DNA of 64,000 nucleotides from Anaerocaecibacter muris (GTDB taxonomy: Bacteria > Bacillota > Clostridia > Christensenellales > Pumilibacteraceae): assembly GCF_943192945.1 (NCBI RefSeq), contig NZ_CALPCE010000002.1:310001-374000 (forward strand), given 5' to 3'. Below the pieces are notes generated by a model that did no database searches, was not told the DNA's origin, and saw only the letters and a program-made list of their open reading frames with translations. The position numbers and the translations under genes are program-made. Positions 32,986 through 40,416 of the stretch are shown here, in pieces. The number at the start of each line of letters is the position of its first letter. The stretch's first letter is position 1.

Positions 32986-34091
32986 AGTACCTCGATATAG
33001 TCGGAAAGATTGCGCCGCAGCCCGCAGTTTGCGCCGTATTCGTCCACATAGCCCAACCGCAAAATCATTTGCACGGGTGCGGCAACGCCTAAATCGGTTT
33101 GTATAGACGAACAAAACGGTTGAGTTTCCAATGCGGCGGAAAAGGGTTGAACGGCTATATTGTTTTCGGTACAGTCAAACCAAAACGCTTGCGTTTTTCT
33201 ACCCGTGTTTATCAATTCTTCAAATGTATTGCCGCCCGTAATAACGGCGAACGCGCCGCAATTATTCAGTTGCTTTTTCGCCGTGTCAATTCCTTGTTTT
33301 GCAAATTTATCGCCTTTTGCGCTTTCTCTTGTAGTCGTCCAATAGTAGAAAGTTTTGACTATGCCTTTTAAGCCTATCATATCGGCGGTTATGCCGTCTA
33401 ATTTGCTTGCGGCTTCTTTATCGGAAAAGCGCATCCATTCCGCTAATTCGTCGCGGTATGCTTGATTTGCCGATTGCACCGTAACCGCGTCCATTGAAAT
33501 GCGTTTTACATAATCAAAATTTTCGTCGCCGTTTTGATAGAGCGAAATAGCCGAATATTTATTTAATAAGGCAGTTGCCGTTTCTTGCTTAATTTTACTG
33601 TTTGAAAACGCCGATTTATCGGTATGCCGTTTATCTATCAATGAAAGTTTGGCGGTATTGACAGTTGCATTATCACGTTTGGAATAGGTAACATTTACCG
33701 TCATATCGTGGCAATTTACTTGCGTATCATAGCCATATGCGCCGAACGCAACGCTCATTGTTTCGATATAGCAACCGAGCGAAATATACGCCTCGCGTTT
33801 TTCACTATCAACCACATTTAATACGCGACTTTCGTCTATTGAAATTTGCAAGCGGTTTTCGTTGGGGTAAAGTTTAACGCTCCACATTTGCGTATTATGT
33901 GAGTTAGCCGCAATAGAGGAATACCACAGCGCATTTTGAATATCGTCGTTTACACCGTCTAATTTACGTGACGGATTGACTTTTAACGGTCTGCCCATAA
34001 TTGCCGCCGCAGTCAGAACAGCGGAAAGCGCGATAATGACCGCGCCTAAAATCGAAAATACAATAATCATAACTTTCTTTTTCCTTGTCAT
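32982..34091 (-). CDS. Membrane-anchored nitroreductase-like flavoprotein
   Basis: A 369-residue protein. Residues about 6-30 form one membrane helix behind a Lys-rich start (TRKKK). The rest resembles Acg-type nitroreductases: WYSSIAANSHNTQMWSVKL near the start of the domain (FMN phosphate contact), a middle ITGGN segment and PVQMILRLGYVDE near the end. Such proteins bind FMN and may reduce or just hold flavin. It is the second gene of a tetR-led operon, which suggests induction by a small toxic compound. Start ATG 34091 is preferred to an in-frame codon at 34118. Confidence 0.75.
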   Translation of the reverse strand: MTRKKKVMIIVFSILGAVIIALSAVLTAAAIMGRPLKVNPSRKLDGVNDDIQNALWYSSIAANSHNTQMWSVKLYPNENRLQISIDESRVLNVVDSEKREAYISLGCYIETMSVAFGAYGYDTQVNCHDMTVNVTYSKRDNATVNTAKLSLIDKRHTDKSAFSNSKIKQETATALLNKYSAISLYQNGDENFDYVKRISMDAVTVQSANQAYRDELAEWMRFSDKEAASKLDGITADMIGLKGIVKTFYYWTTTRESAKGDKFAKQGIDTAKKQLNNCGAFAVITGGNTFEELINTGRKTQAFWFDCTENNIAVQPFSAALETQPFCSSIQTDLGVAAPVQMILRLGYVDEYGANCGLRRNLSDYIEVL

Positions 34092-34102
34092 AGTTTTTCC
34101 CC

Positions 34103-34726
34103 TTATTTGCAAGCACACAGCAGCCGTTCAAAACAAAACGCCGAAAAGTCTTTTTCATTTAGTTGCAACATTTTCAAATAGTCTTTTTTGTGATTTATCA
34201 TTCTGATTATGCCCGCAACCGAACTCCAAACGAATAGCAGAATTGCCGAATTGTCAAGCGCAATATTGATAATTCCTTCGTCCTTTCCTTGCTGTAATAA
34301 AGCAATTAGTTTTTCGTTTAATGCCTCGCCCAAATGATATATGTCTTTATAAATTTGCGGCGTGTCGTCGGCTTTTATGTTTACGTTAATCGTTCCTATA
34401 AGCCCCTCGAAATAAAGCGGGTAACGGGTGGCAAGCCGAAAAACATCTTGACATATTTTTGTGAACGTATCGCTAAAAGCGGTATTTTCGTCTATTGCTT
34501 TATCTATTTTAACGACTATTTTTTCCATAAACTCCAAAACAAGCGCAAAATACACCTCATCTTTATCTTTGAAATAGCCGTATAAGGTGGGCTTGCTATA
34601 ACCAGCCTCTGCCGCAAGTTGTTCCATTGTTGTCTTTTCAACGCCGTTTTTGCAAAATAATTTGTCGGCGGCGTCTAAAATGTTTCGGCGGTTAAATGCT
34701 ATCGTTCTTTGTGTTCTTGTGTTCAT
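34103..34726 (-). CDS. TetR-family transcriptional regulator
   Basis: A 207-residue repressor. The N-terminal DNA-binding domain has NILDAADKLFCKNGVEKTTMEQLAAEAGYSKPTLYGYFKDKDEV, the standard TetR helix-turn-helix; the C-terminal helical part is a ligand/dimer domain. It is the first gene of the operon with the nitroreductase and zinc ribbon, behind AGGAG, and its promoter is embedded in repeated CTTTAC/GGTAAAG sites, pointing to autorepression. Confidence 0.93.
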   Translation of the reverse strand: MNTRTQRTIAFNRRNILDAADKLFCKNGVEKTTMEQLAAEAGYSKPTLYGYFKDKDEVYFALVLEFMEKIVVKIDKAIDENTAFSDTFTKICQDVFRLATRYPLYFEGLIGTINVNIKADDTPQIYKDIYHLGEALNEKLIALLQQGKDEGIINIALDNSAILLFVWSSVAGIIRMINHKKDYLKMLQLNEKDFSAFCFERLLCACK

Positions 34727-34740
34727 AATGCGCTCCTAAA

Positions 34741-34786
34741 CTTTACTATCGGTAAAATTATAATACTTTCGGTAAAGAAAAGTCAA
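34741..34786 (-). promoter_or_regulatory. tetR promoter with TetR operator half-sites
   Basis: Minus strand TTGACT (34786-34781), an 18-bp spacer and TATAAT (34762-34757). Two copies of TCGGTAAA flank the -10 box (34749-34756 and 34769-34776), each within an imperfect CTTT...AAAG palindrome; they are the likely operators. Confidence 0.75.
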
Positions 34787-34795
34787 GCGTTTTGC

Positions 34796-34824
34796 TTGGC
34801 TTTTCGTTTGGTATTTGCTATAAT
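34796..34824 (+). promoter_or_regulatory. Promoter of the serine recombinase gene
   Basis: TTGGCT (34796-34801), a 17-bp spacer and TATAAT (34819-34824). It faces away from the tetR promoter 10 bases to the left. The predicted transcript has a leader of about 270 nt. Confidence 0.7.
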
Positions 34825-34880
34825 GTCAATGTAACACAAAAGATTTTCCCATAAGAATTTTATAGATTTGTTATTCGCTT

Positions 34881-35035
34881 GTGCTTACCGCCTATGGCGT
34901 GGGTATCACCGCCTTGCAAAATTGTCAAGGGCGGCTATTTATCTCCCGTTAGGCATAAACCGCCGTCCCCTACGGGGCAAACCCTTGACAATTTTTCTTC
35001 GGCGGCGTTTTTTGCTAATTAAGGCGGGTAAGCAC
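34881..35035 (+). promoter_or_regulatory. Highly folded leader of the serine recombinase gene
   Basis: Nested inverted repeats: GTGCTTACCGCC (34881-34892) with GGCGGGTAAGCAC (35023-35035), inside it AAAATTGTCAAGGG (34918-34931) with CCCTTGACAATTTT (34982-34995, perfect 14 bp), and inside that a small CCCC/GGGG hairpin. The whole can fold as one long rod in RNA or a cruciform in DNA. It may control recombinase expression or form part of the recombination site. Confidence 0.6.
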
Positions 35036-35101
35036 CAAAGCGAACAACAAAATTTTTAAGCCGCAGTCCGCACACACGCAGACAGCGCAAAGGAGCAGAC
35101 A

Positions 35102-36652
35102 ATGGAAAACGCAGTTATCTATGCACGTTTCAGTTCACACGGGCAGAACGAAATGACAATCGAAGGGCAAGTCCGCATTTGCCGCGAATATGCCGAAAGT
35201 CAAGGCTACAATGTTTTGAACATTTACCCCGAAAAGGCAAAGACGGGAACGAACGACAGCCGCCCGTCGTTTCAGCGTATGATAAAAGACGCCGCCAGCG
35301 GCACGTTTCAATACATAATCGTGTATATGTTTGACCGTTTCGCCCGCAATCGGCACGACAGCATTTTATACAAGGAAATGTTAAAGCGCGATTACGGCAT
35401 TAAAGTTGTATCGGCGACACAGCCCATCAGCGACGACGAGGGCGGCGAGTTCTACGAAATGTTTTTGGAGTGGAACGACGAAAAGTATAGCAAGCGGCTT
35501 TCAAAGCGCATCAAAAACGGGCTTGACACTTGTGTAGCGAATGGCACATTTACGGGTTCGCGCGTTCCGTTCGGGTATAGGCTAATCGACACCGACCGCA
35601 AGGGCAAGAAAGGCACTATACACAAAGTCGCTATCGACGAGGAGCAAGCGGAAATCGTCCGTTACATTTTCGCCGAGTACGCGAAAGGCACGGACAAAAA
35701 GGTTATTGCCGACGCGCTCAACGCACAAGGCAAGCGCATAAACGGTCAGCCGTTCAAATTCCGCACGTTTGAAAAGTGGTTGACTAACGCCAAGTACACG
35801 GGCGAATACTATTTCGGGGAAAGGCTATGCACAAACACATACCCCGCTATAATCGACAAGTTGACGTTTGCGAAGGTGCAGGAGCGGTTAGCCGAGAACA
35901 AGCATTTAGCGGGCGCAAATTCAGCGGTTGAGCCGTATTTGCTCACGGGCAAATTGTTTTGCGGGCATTGCGGCACGGCTATGGTATCGGACGGCGGCAC
36001 GAGCAGAAACGGCAAAAAGCATTATTATTACGCTTGCAAGAAACGCAAGAAAGGCGGTTGCGACAAGTCGCGCGAAAATAAGGACGATTTGGAAAGGCGC
36101 GTTACGCAACAAGTCTATGATTTTTTGAGCAACCGAAAGAACGCCGAGAAAGCCGCGAACGACACAATAGCGTATTACGAAAAGCGCACGGGCGACGACG
36201 GACTGAAAAGCATTGACACACGCATAGCCCAAGCGCAAGCACAAGTCGAAGATTTGACGAACGCATTTATAGAAGCGAAAAGCCCGCTTTTGCGTGCGGG
36301 CATTGAAAAGAAAATGTCGGACTATGAGATTATGCTTGCCGACCTACAAAAGAGCCGCGCGCAAATATTGTTAGAGCGCGGGCGCAAAGTAACCGCGAAA
36401 GACATTTTGCTGTTTATCGCCGATTTGCTCAAAGGCAACCCCGACGACAAAGAATACCAGCGGAAAATCATTGACAACCTTGTTTCAATGGTGTATATTT
36501 ATGACGACGACAAAATAAAGACGGTCGGCTATCTTGATTTCGGCGTTGACGAGAGTATTGAAAAGATACGGCTTGACGAAACAAACGCTGTCGTGGAGCG
36601 GCTAAAAGCGTGTTCAAACTCTAACACCCATACTCCACCACCTAAAACCTAA
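35102..36652 (+). CDS. Large serine recombinase (site-specific integrase)
   Basis: A 516-residue recombinase. The catalytic resolvase domain starts AVIYARFSSHGQNE (nucleophile Ser in RFSS) and includes YMFDRFARNRHD; the Recombinase domain has GTFTGSRVPFGYR and NAKYTGEYYFG; a zinc ribbon follows (CGHCG ... YYYACKKRKKGGC); a coiled coil lies at about 375-440. This is the layout of integrases and transposases of Gram-positive mobile elements, which join short att sites without homologous repair. It starts behind AAAGGAG. Its last codons overlap the right boundary repeat and terminator. Confidence 0.95.
   Translation: MENAVIYARFSSHGQNEMTIEGQVRICREYAESQGYNVLNIYPEKAKTGTNDSRPSFQRMIKDAASGTFQYIIVYMFDRFARNRHDSILYKEMLKRDYGIKVVSATQPISDDEGGEFYEMFLEWNDEKYSKRLSKRIKNGLDTCVANGTFTGSRVPFGYRLIDTDRKGKKGTIHKVAIDEEQAEIVRYIFAEYAKGTDKKVIADALNAQGKRINGQPFKFRTFEKWLTNAKYTGEYYFGERLCTNTYPAIIDKLTFAKVQERLAENKHLAGANSAVEPYLLTGKLFCGHCGTAMVSDGGTSRNGKKHYYYACKKRKKGGCDKSRENKDDLERRVTQQVYDFLSNRKNAEKAANDTIAYYEKRTGDDGLKSIDTRIAQAQAQVEDLTNAFIEAKSPLLRAGIEKKMSDYEIMLADLQKSRAQILLERGRKVTAKDILLFIADLLKGNPDDKEYQRKIIDNLVSMVYIYDDDKIKTVGYLDFGVDESIEKIRLDETNAVVERLKACSNSNTHTPPPKT
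36610..36625 (-). repeat. Right copy of boundary repeat, inverted
   Basis: GTGTTCAAACTCTAAC, inside the last codons of the recombinase; its reverse complement matches the left copy at 15 of 16 positions. A CACCTAAAA word shared with the left and middle copies follows at 36639-36647. Confidence 0.45.
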
Positions 36653-36690
36653 AACGAACCGCTAATTAAAGTGTTCGGGTTAGGTTTTTT
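36644..36690 (+). terminator. Terminator after the recombinase
   Basis: AAAACCTAAAACGAAC (36644-36659) and GTTCGGGTTAGGTTTT (36673-36688) pair except for a two-base internal mismatch and end in a T tract. It includes the stop codon of the recombinase. Confidence 0.75.
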
Positions 36691-36773
36691 CTTTGCCGTT
36701 ATTCGATCTCTGCGTGTAGCGGCGCGTTAAGCACCCGTCACAGCGCCATATCTAATTTTCCTGTCCGATACAC

Positions 36774-36802
36774 TTGAAAAAATTGTTCTTTTGTGTTATA
36801 GT
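36774..36802 (+). promoter_or_regulatory. Promoter of the 36856 gene
   Basis: TTGAAA (36774-36779), a 17-bp spacer and TATAGT (36797-36802), giving a leader of about 45 bases. Confidence 0.7.
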
Positions 36803-36855
36803 TTATTTGCTTAATAAAGCTATAAACAGCTATTTAGCGAGGGAAATGGGGCAGT

Positions 36856-37149
36856 ATGAAAGTAGTTACTTTATGTGGCAGTATGAAATTTGCAAAACAA
36901 ATGCAAGAAATTGCGAGGGAACTCGAAGTTAAACACGGGTATTGTGTTCTCACGCCGGTTGGAGGAGAAAAATTGAGTCAATTAGGCAAAATAGAAATAG
37001 AAAAATTAGCACAGGCACATTTCAAGAAAATTAAAATGTCCGATGCTGTTTATATCGTAAACATAGGCGGATATATAGGCGAGTCGGTTTTAAGAGAATT
37101 GCACTATGCTAAAGAGCATAATAAGGAAATTTTTTATCACGAAAATTGA
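36856..37149 (+). CDS. Nucleoside 2-deoxyribosyltransferase-like protein
   Basis: A 97-residue Rossmann-like protein: VVTLCGSMKFAKQM at the start, KMSDAVYIVNIGGYIGESVLRELHYAKEHNKEIFYHE at the end. This pattern is shared by small relatives of nucleoside 2-deoxyribosyltransferase (DUF4406-like). They may act on nucleosides or nucleotides; the activity is untested. It stands alone next to the mobile element with AT-richer sequence than the core, so it may also have been acquired. Confidence 0.8.
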   Translation: MKVVTLCGSMKFAKQMQEIARELEVKHGYCVLTPVGGEKLSQLGKIEIEKLAQAHFKKIKMSDAVYIVNIGGYIGESVLRELHYAKEHNKEIFYHEN

Positions 37150-37198
37150 TTTTAAGCAAAAGCGGTGAGAACGCACGGCAATGCGGTTTAAATATTGA

Positions 37199-37227
37199 TT
37201 GACAAAGTCTTGTTTTTGTTTTATATT
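37199..37227 (+). promoter_or_regulatory. Promoter of the 37300 gene
   Basis: TTGACA (37199-37204), a 17-bp spacer and TATATT (37222-37227). Confidence 0.75.
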
Positions 37228-37299
37228 ATTTTCGATGTAAATATAAAAAATATTGCGTTGAGAAATGCGCGTATTAAATATTTGTTTAAAGGAGTTTGA

Positions 37300-37731
37300 A
37301 TGGTTATAGCGGTTATAGGAGAGAATTGCAGCGGCAAATCTACTCTTGCAAACGAAATACAACAAGCAATCGGTGCGGAAATAATCACGGGTAAAGATTA
37401 TATCAGATTGGCTAAATCGGAAAGCGAAGCCGAGCGGTTGTTTGTGGCAAAGTTAAAGAACGCCATTGACGGAGGAAATATTATTTATGTTATTTCCGAA
37501 AAGAATCAATTGGATTTTCTTCCCGACGGGGCGGTCAAAATACTTGTCAAGGCGGATATAGAAACTATTAAAGAACGGTTTAAGAAAAGAATGCGCGGAA
37601 ACTTGCCTGCGCCCGTCGAACAGATGCTTATAGCCAAACACGGCATGTTTGATAACGGTACTTATGATTTTACGTTCGACGGCTCGTCGTCGGATTATGT
37701 CGAAATTTGCGACGCGATAAAGCGGTTATAG
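37300..37731 (+). CDS. Small P-loop kinase-like protein
   Basis: A 143-residue protein with Walker A GENCSGKST near residue 7, a lid-like ERFKKRMRGNLP stretch and a closing helix. It looks like a minimal adenylate/shikimate kinase-fold enzyme, shorter than characterised nucleotide kinases. The substrate is unknown. It has its own promoter and AAAGGAG, and neighbours the deoxyribosyltransferase-like gene, which may hint at nucleotide salvage. Confidence 0.75.
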   Translation: MVIAVIGENCSGKSTLANEIQQAIGAEIITGKDYIRLAKSESEAERLFVAKLKNAIDGGNIIYVISEKNQLDFLPDGAVKILVKADIETIKERFKKRMRGNLPAPVEQMLIAKHGMFDNGTYDFTFDGSSSDYVEICDAIKRL

Positions 37732-37765
37732 TAGTTTAAAAAAATCTATAATAACGGAGGGAATT

Positions 37766-38326
37766 ATGGACGTTTACAAGGATTGTCCGAAGTTTGAGAA
37801 TGATAGATACATACTGCGGTTGACCGTGCGCGGCGACTGTGACGGGTTATTAAAAGTGTATTCGGATAAAAAAGCCGTGCCGTTTTTTAACAGCGACAAC
37901 TGTCACGGCGACGATTTTTATTACACGACTGCGGATCGCATGCTTCAAGCGTTGGACTTTTGGGAGGAGGCGTACTCCAAGGGTTGGTTTGTGCGTTGGT
38001 CTATAATAGACAAGGCGACGGGCGAGGCGGTAGGCACTATCGAGGAGTTTCACCGCGACGCAGACGATTACTTTACAAATTGCGGTCTGCTTCGGCTGGA
38101 TTTGCGCAGTGATTACGAAAAGGCGGCGGACATTAAAAGCATACTTGCGCTAATCGTGCGTCCGTCGTTCGATCTGTTCGGTTGCTCTATGGTCGCTACG
38201 AAAGCCGTTCCGTTCGCGGTCGAGCGCGTCGCCGCGCTCACTGGCTTGGGTTTTACCGCGCGCGACGAAAAGCTGAAAGGTTTTGACGGCACGCTTTACG
38301 GCGATTATTACGCGCTGGATAAATAG
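37766..38326 (+). CDS. GNAT-family N-acetyltransferase
   Basis: A 186-residue acetyltransferase-like protein: the start RYILRLTVRGDCDGLLKVYSDKK resembles the RimJ/RimL-type N-terminal strand, the middle WSIIDKATGEAVGTIEEFHRD is the conserved beta pair, and the GNAT acetyl-CoA loop is degenerate (LRSDYEKAADIKSIL). GNATs move acetyl from acetyl-CoA to amines on proteins, drugs or polyamines; the target is unknown. Start behind CGGAGGG. Confidence 0.8.
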   Translation: MDVYKDCPKFENDRYILRLTVRGDCDGLLKVYSDKKAVPFFNSDNCHGDDFYYTTADRMLQALDFWEEAYSKGWFVRWSIIDKATGEAVGTIEEFHRDADDYFTNCGLLRLDLRSDYEKAADIKSILALIVRPSFDLFGCSMVATKAVPFAVERVAALTGLGFTARDEKLKGFDGTLYGDYYALDK

Positions 38327-38338
38327 TAAATAAAGTCT

Positions 38339-38367
38339 TTGATTTTTTAAGCGTTTAGTGATATAAT
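38339..38367 (+). promoter_or_regulatory. Promoter of rlmD, near-leaderless
   Basis: TTGATT (38339-38344), a 17-bp spacer and TATAAT (38362-38367), only 11 bases before the ATG; the leader would be about 4-5 bases. Confidence 0.75.
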
Positions 38368-38378
38368 GTTAGCGGATC

Positions 38379-39713
38379 ATGAACGTCGGCGATATAATAG
38401 AAACGGAAATAATATCCAACGGTATGGACGGCGAGGGCGTTGCGCGCGAGGACGGCAAGGTCGTGTTTATACCGTATACGCTTAAAGGCGAGCGAGTGCG
38501 AGCGGTCGTTAAACAGGTTAAAAAGAAGTACGCCGCGGCTTCGGTCGTCAAGATTTTATCGCCGTCGGCTCAACGAGTCAAGCCGGACTGTCCGCATTAT
38601 TACAAGTGCGGCGGGTGCGATATGGGGCACGTGTCCTCGCAATTTCGGCGCGAAGCGTTGCTATGCGATTTGGAAAACAACATCAAAAAGATAGCGAAAA
38701 TCGATTATACGCCGCGCGAATTTGTCGCTTGCGACGGCGGCGGCGCGTGCCGTAATAAGCTGTCTATGCCGTTCGGGTTTGCGGACGGTTCGGTTGTTTT
38801 GGGGCTTTACAGGCACAATACGCACGTTGTAGAGCCTGTTGAGTGCGCAATGTCGGGCGCGCTCGCGCGTTCGGTCGCTCAAACCGTGTGCAAATTCGCC
38901 AACGCCGCGCGGCTTTCCGTGTACGACGAAAAGAGCGGCAACGGACTTTTGCGGCACCTTGTAGTGCGCGAAATATCGGGGCGCGCGTCCGTTACGCTTG
39001 TCGTAAATTCAGACCGCACCGCGGTGTGGGAAAAGGATCTTGCGAAACAACTGCCCGACGCTGTTGACTTTTTTATAAGCCCCAATACGCGTCGCAATAA
39101 CGTGATAATGGGCGATAGCGTCAGGCTTGTCAAGGGCAACGCGCGGCTCGCCGTGGATGTGCTCGGCGTAAAAGCCGAGTTGTCGCCGCTGTCGTTTTTT
39201 CAGGTCAACGACGAAATGCGCGACAAACTTTACAGAGCGGCAATATCCGAAGTGCAGTCGGACACGCTTATAGACCTGTACAGCGGCATAGGCATTACGA
39301 GCAATCTCGCCGCAAAAAAATGCAATCGCATTATAGCAGTCGAGTGCGTTCCGCAAGCCGTAAAGGACGCGGACTTCACGGCGCGGCTTAACGGCAACTC
39401 TCATAAAATAAAAAACGTGTGCGGAAAGGTCGAGGACGTTTTGTCGGAATTGCGCGACGAAATTCGCGGCGCGGACGTGCTTATCGACCCGCCGCGGAAG
39501 GGTTGCGGCGCGGACGTCGCGGCGAGCATTGCGGCGGTGCGCCCCAACAAGCTGATATACATTTCTTGCAATCATGCTACCATGTGTCGGGATATTCGCG
39601 CGTTTTTGGACGTTGCGCCCGAATACAAATTGGCGGACTGCCGCATATTCGACATGTTCCCGAATACGCACCATACCGAAACGCTTGCGGTTTTGGTTAA
39701 AAAGAACGGTTGA
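38379..39713 (+). CDS. rlmD: 23S rRNA (uracil-5-)-methyltransferase RlmD/RumA family
   Basis: A 444-residue enzyme. The N-terminal TRAM RNA-binding domain (IIETEIISNGMDGEGVARED) is followed by iron-sulfur cysteines CPHYYKCGGCDMGH, the SAM-binding motif IDLYSGIGITSNLAAKKC, the motif LIDPPRKGCG and the catalytic Cys in YISCNHATMCRD. It makes 5-methyluridine in 23S rRNA; Gram-positive homologues may modify one or two sites. No ribosome binding site is visible upstream and the promoter abuts the start, so the mRNA is probably leaderless or nearly so. Confidence 0.93.
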   Translation: MNVGDIIETEIISNGMDGEGVAREDGKVVFIPYTLKGERVRAVVKQVKKKYAAASVVKILSPSAQRVKPDCPHYYKCGGCDMGHVSSQFRREALLCDLENNIKKIAKIDYTPREFVACDGGGACRNKLSMPFGFADGSVVLGLYRHNTHVVEPVECAMSGALARSVAQTVCKFANAARLSVYDEKSGNGLLRHLVVREISGRASVTLVVNSDRTAVWEKDLAKQLPDAVDFFISPNTRRNNVIMGDSVRLVKGNARLAVDVLGVKAELSPLSFFQVNDEMRDKLYRAAISEVQSDTLIDLYSGIGITSNLAAKKCNRIIAVECVPQAVKDADFTARLNGNSHKIKNVCGKVEDVLSELRDEIRGADVLIDPPRKGCGADVAASIAAVRPNKLIYISCNHATMCRDIRAFLDVAPEYKLADCRIFDMFPNTHHTETLAVLVKKNG

Positions 39714-39739
39714 AATAAACACAATAGGAGGTTTAAAAT

Positions 39740-40240
39740 ATGTACCTCAACGACGAAAAAATAAATTGCCGCTACGACAGAGGTGACGACAGATTTTCGT
39801 ACCGCGTGGGCGCGATCATCATCGAGGACGGCGCGGCGCTTTTAGCCACTAACGACAGTGCGGACTATTACTATTCAATAGGCGGCGGCGTGCACTTCGG
39901 CGAAACGTCGCGCGACGCGGTGTTGCGCGAGGTCAAGGAGGAAACGGGCGTCGATTACGAAATAGACAGGCTCGCTTTCGTTCATGAAAACTTTTTCACG
40001 GAAAAGTGCGGCATGCACAAGGGTAAGCGTTTTCACGAACTGTCCTTATATTATCTTATGAAACCGCGCGGTACGCGCGTCATTGACTCCGACAGCTATT
40101 GTTCGGACGGCAGGGAGTACTTGGAATGGGTACCGTTGGAAAAAATCAAATCTCTTAAAGTGTTTCCCGACTTTTATGCCGAAAAATTAGGCAATCTTCC
40201 CAAAGACGTGCAAGCGCTTGTTTCGCGCGATGTTGACTGA
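39740..40240 (+). CDS. NUDIX hydrolase
   Basis: A 166-residue protein with a complete NUDIX box from GGGVHFGET to REVKEETG (about residues 48-70), whose glutamates bind Mg2+. It cleaves nucleoside diphosphates linked to another moiety; the C-terminal LPKDVQALVSRD tail is unremarkable. It starts 27 bases after rlmD behind AGGAGG, so it is probably co-transcribed with it. Substrate unknown. Confidence 0.92.
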   Translation: MYLNDEKINCRYDRGDDRFSYRVGAIIIEDGAALLATNDSADYYYSIGGGVHFGETSRDAVLREVKEETGVDYEIDRLAFVHENFFTEKCGMHKGKRFHELSLYYLMKPRGTRVIDSDSYCSDGREYLEWVPLEKIKSLKVFPDFYAEKLGNLPKDVQALVSRDVD

Positions 40241-40328
40241 TACGTTGTTGCGCATTATAAATTGTATCGATTTATTGTTACATGGAATTGTCGGGGTGGG
40301 ATAACCGATATTCGCGACGGTCAAACGA

Positions 40329-40357
40329 TTGACAATATTGTCGAATTACTATAAAAT
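40329..40357 (+). promoter_or_regulatory. Promoter of the malic enzyme gene
   Basis: TTGACA (40329-40334), a 17-bp spacer and TAAAAT (40352-40357). Confidence 0.7.
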
Positions 40358-40416
40358 TATTAGCGGTGGGCGCACGTATTGCGGCTGCCGCTAATATATT
40401 TTCGGGCGGAAGTTTT

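Larger units (their letters stand above)
24395..36652. mobile_element. Integrated CRESS-Rep element with serine recombinase
   Basis: About 12.3 kb between tRNA-Ala and the end of a serine recombinase. Codon use and GC content are lower than in flanking genes. It holds a minus-strand operon (32417 to 24543) with sigma- and Xre-like regulators, membrane proteins, a P-loop ATPase and a CRESS-type Rep with its origin, then a TetR/nitroreductase/zinc-ribbon operon and the recombinase. Ends are estimated from repeats at 24395 and 36610. A third repeat at 32617 suggests the CRESS part (24.4-32.6 kb) and the recombinase part may be two elements. The content is clear; the exact ends are not. Confidence 0.8.

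Noticed and set aside
34881-35035. CRISPR array
   Set aside because: The repeats are nested inverted arms, not evenly spaced direct repeats with spacers. No array and no cas gene is seen anywhere in the window.
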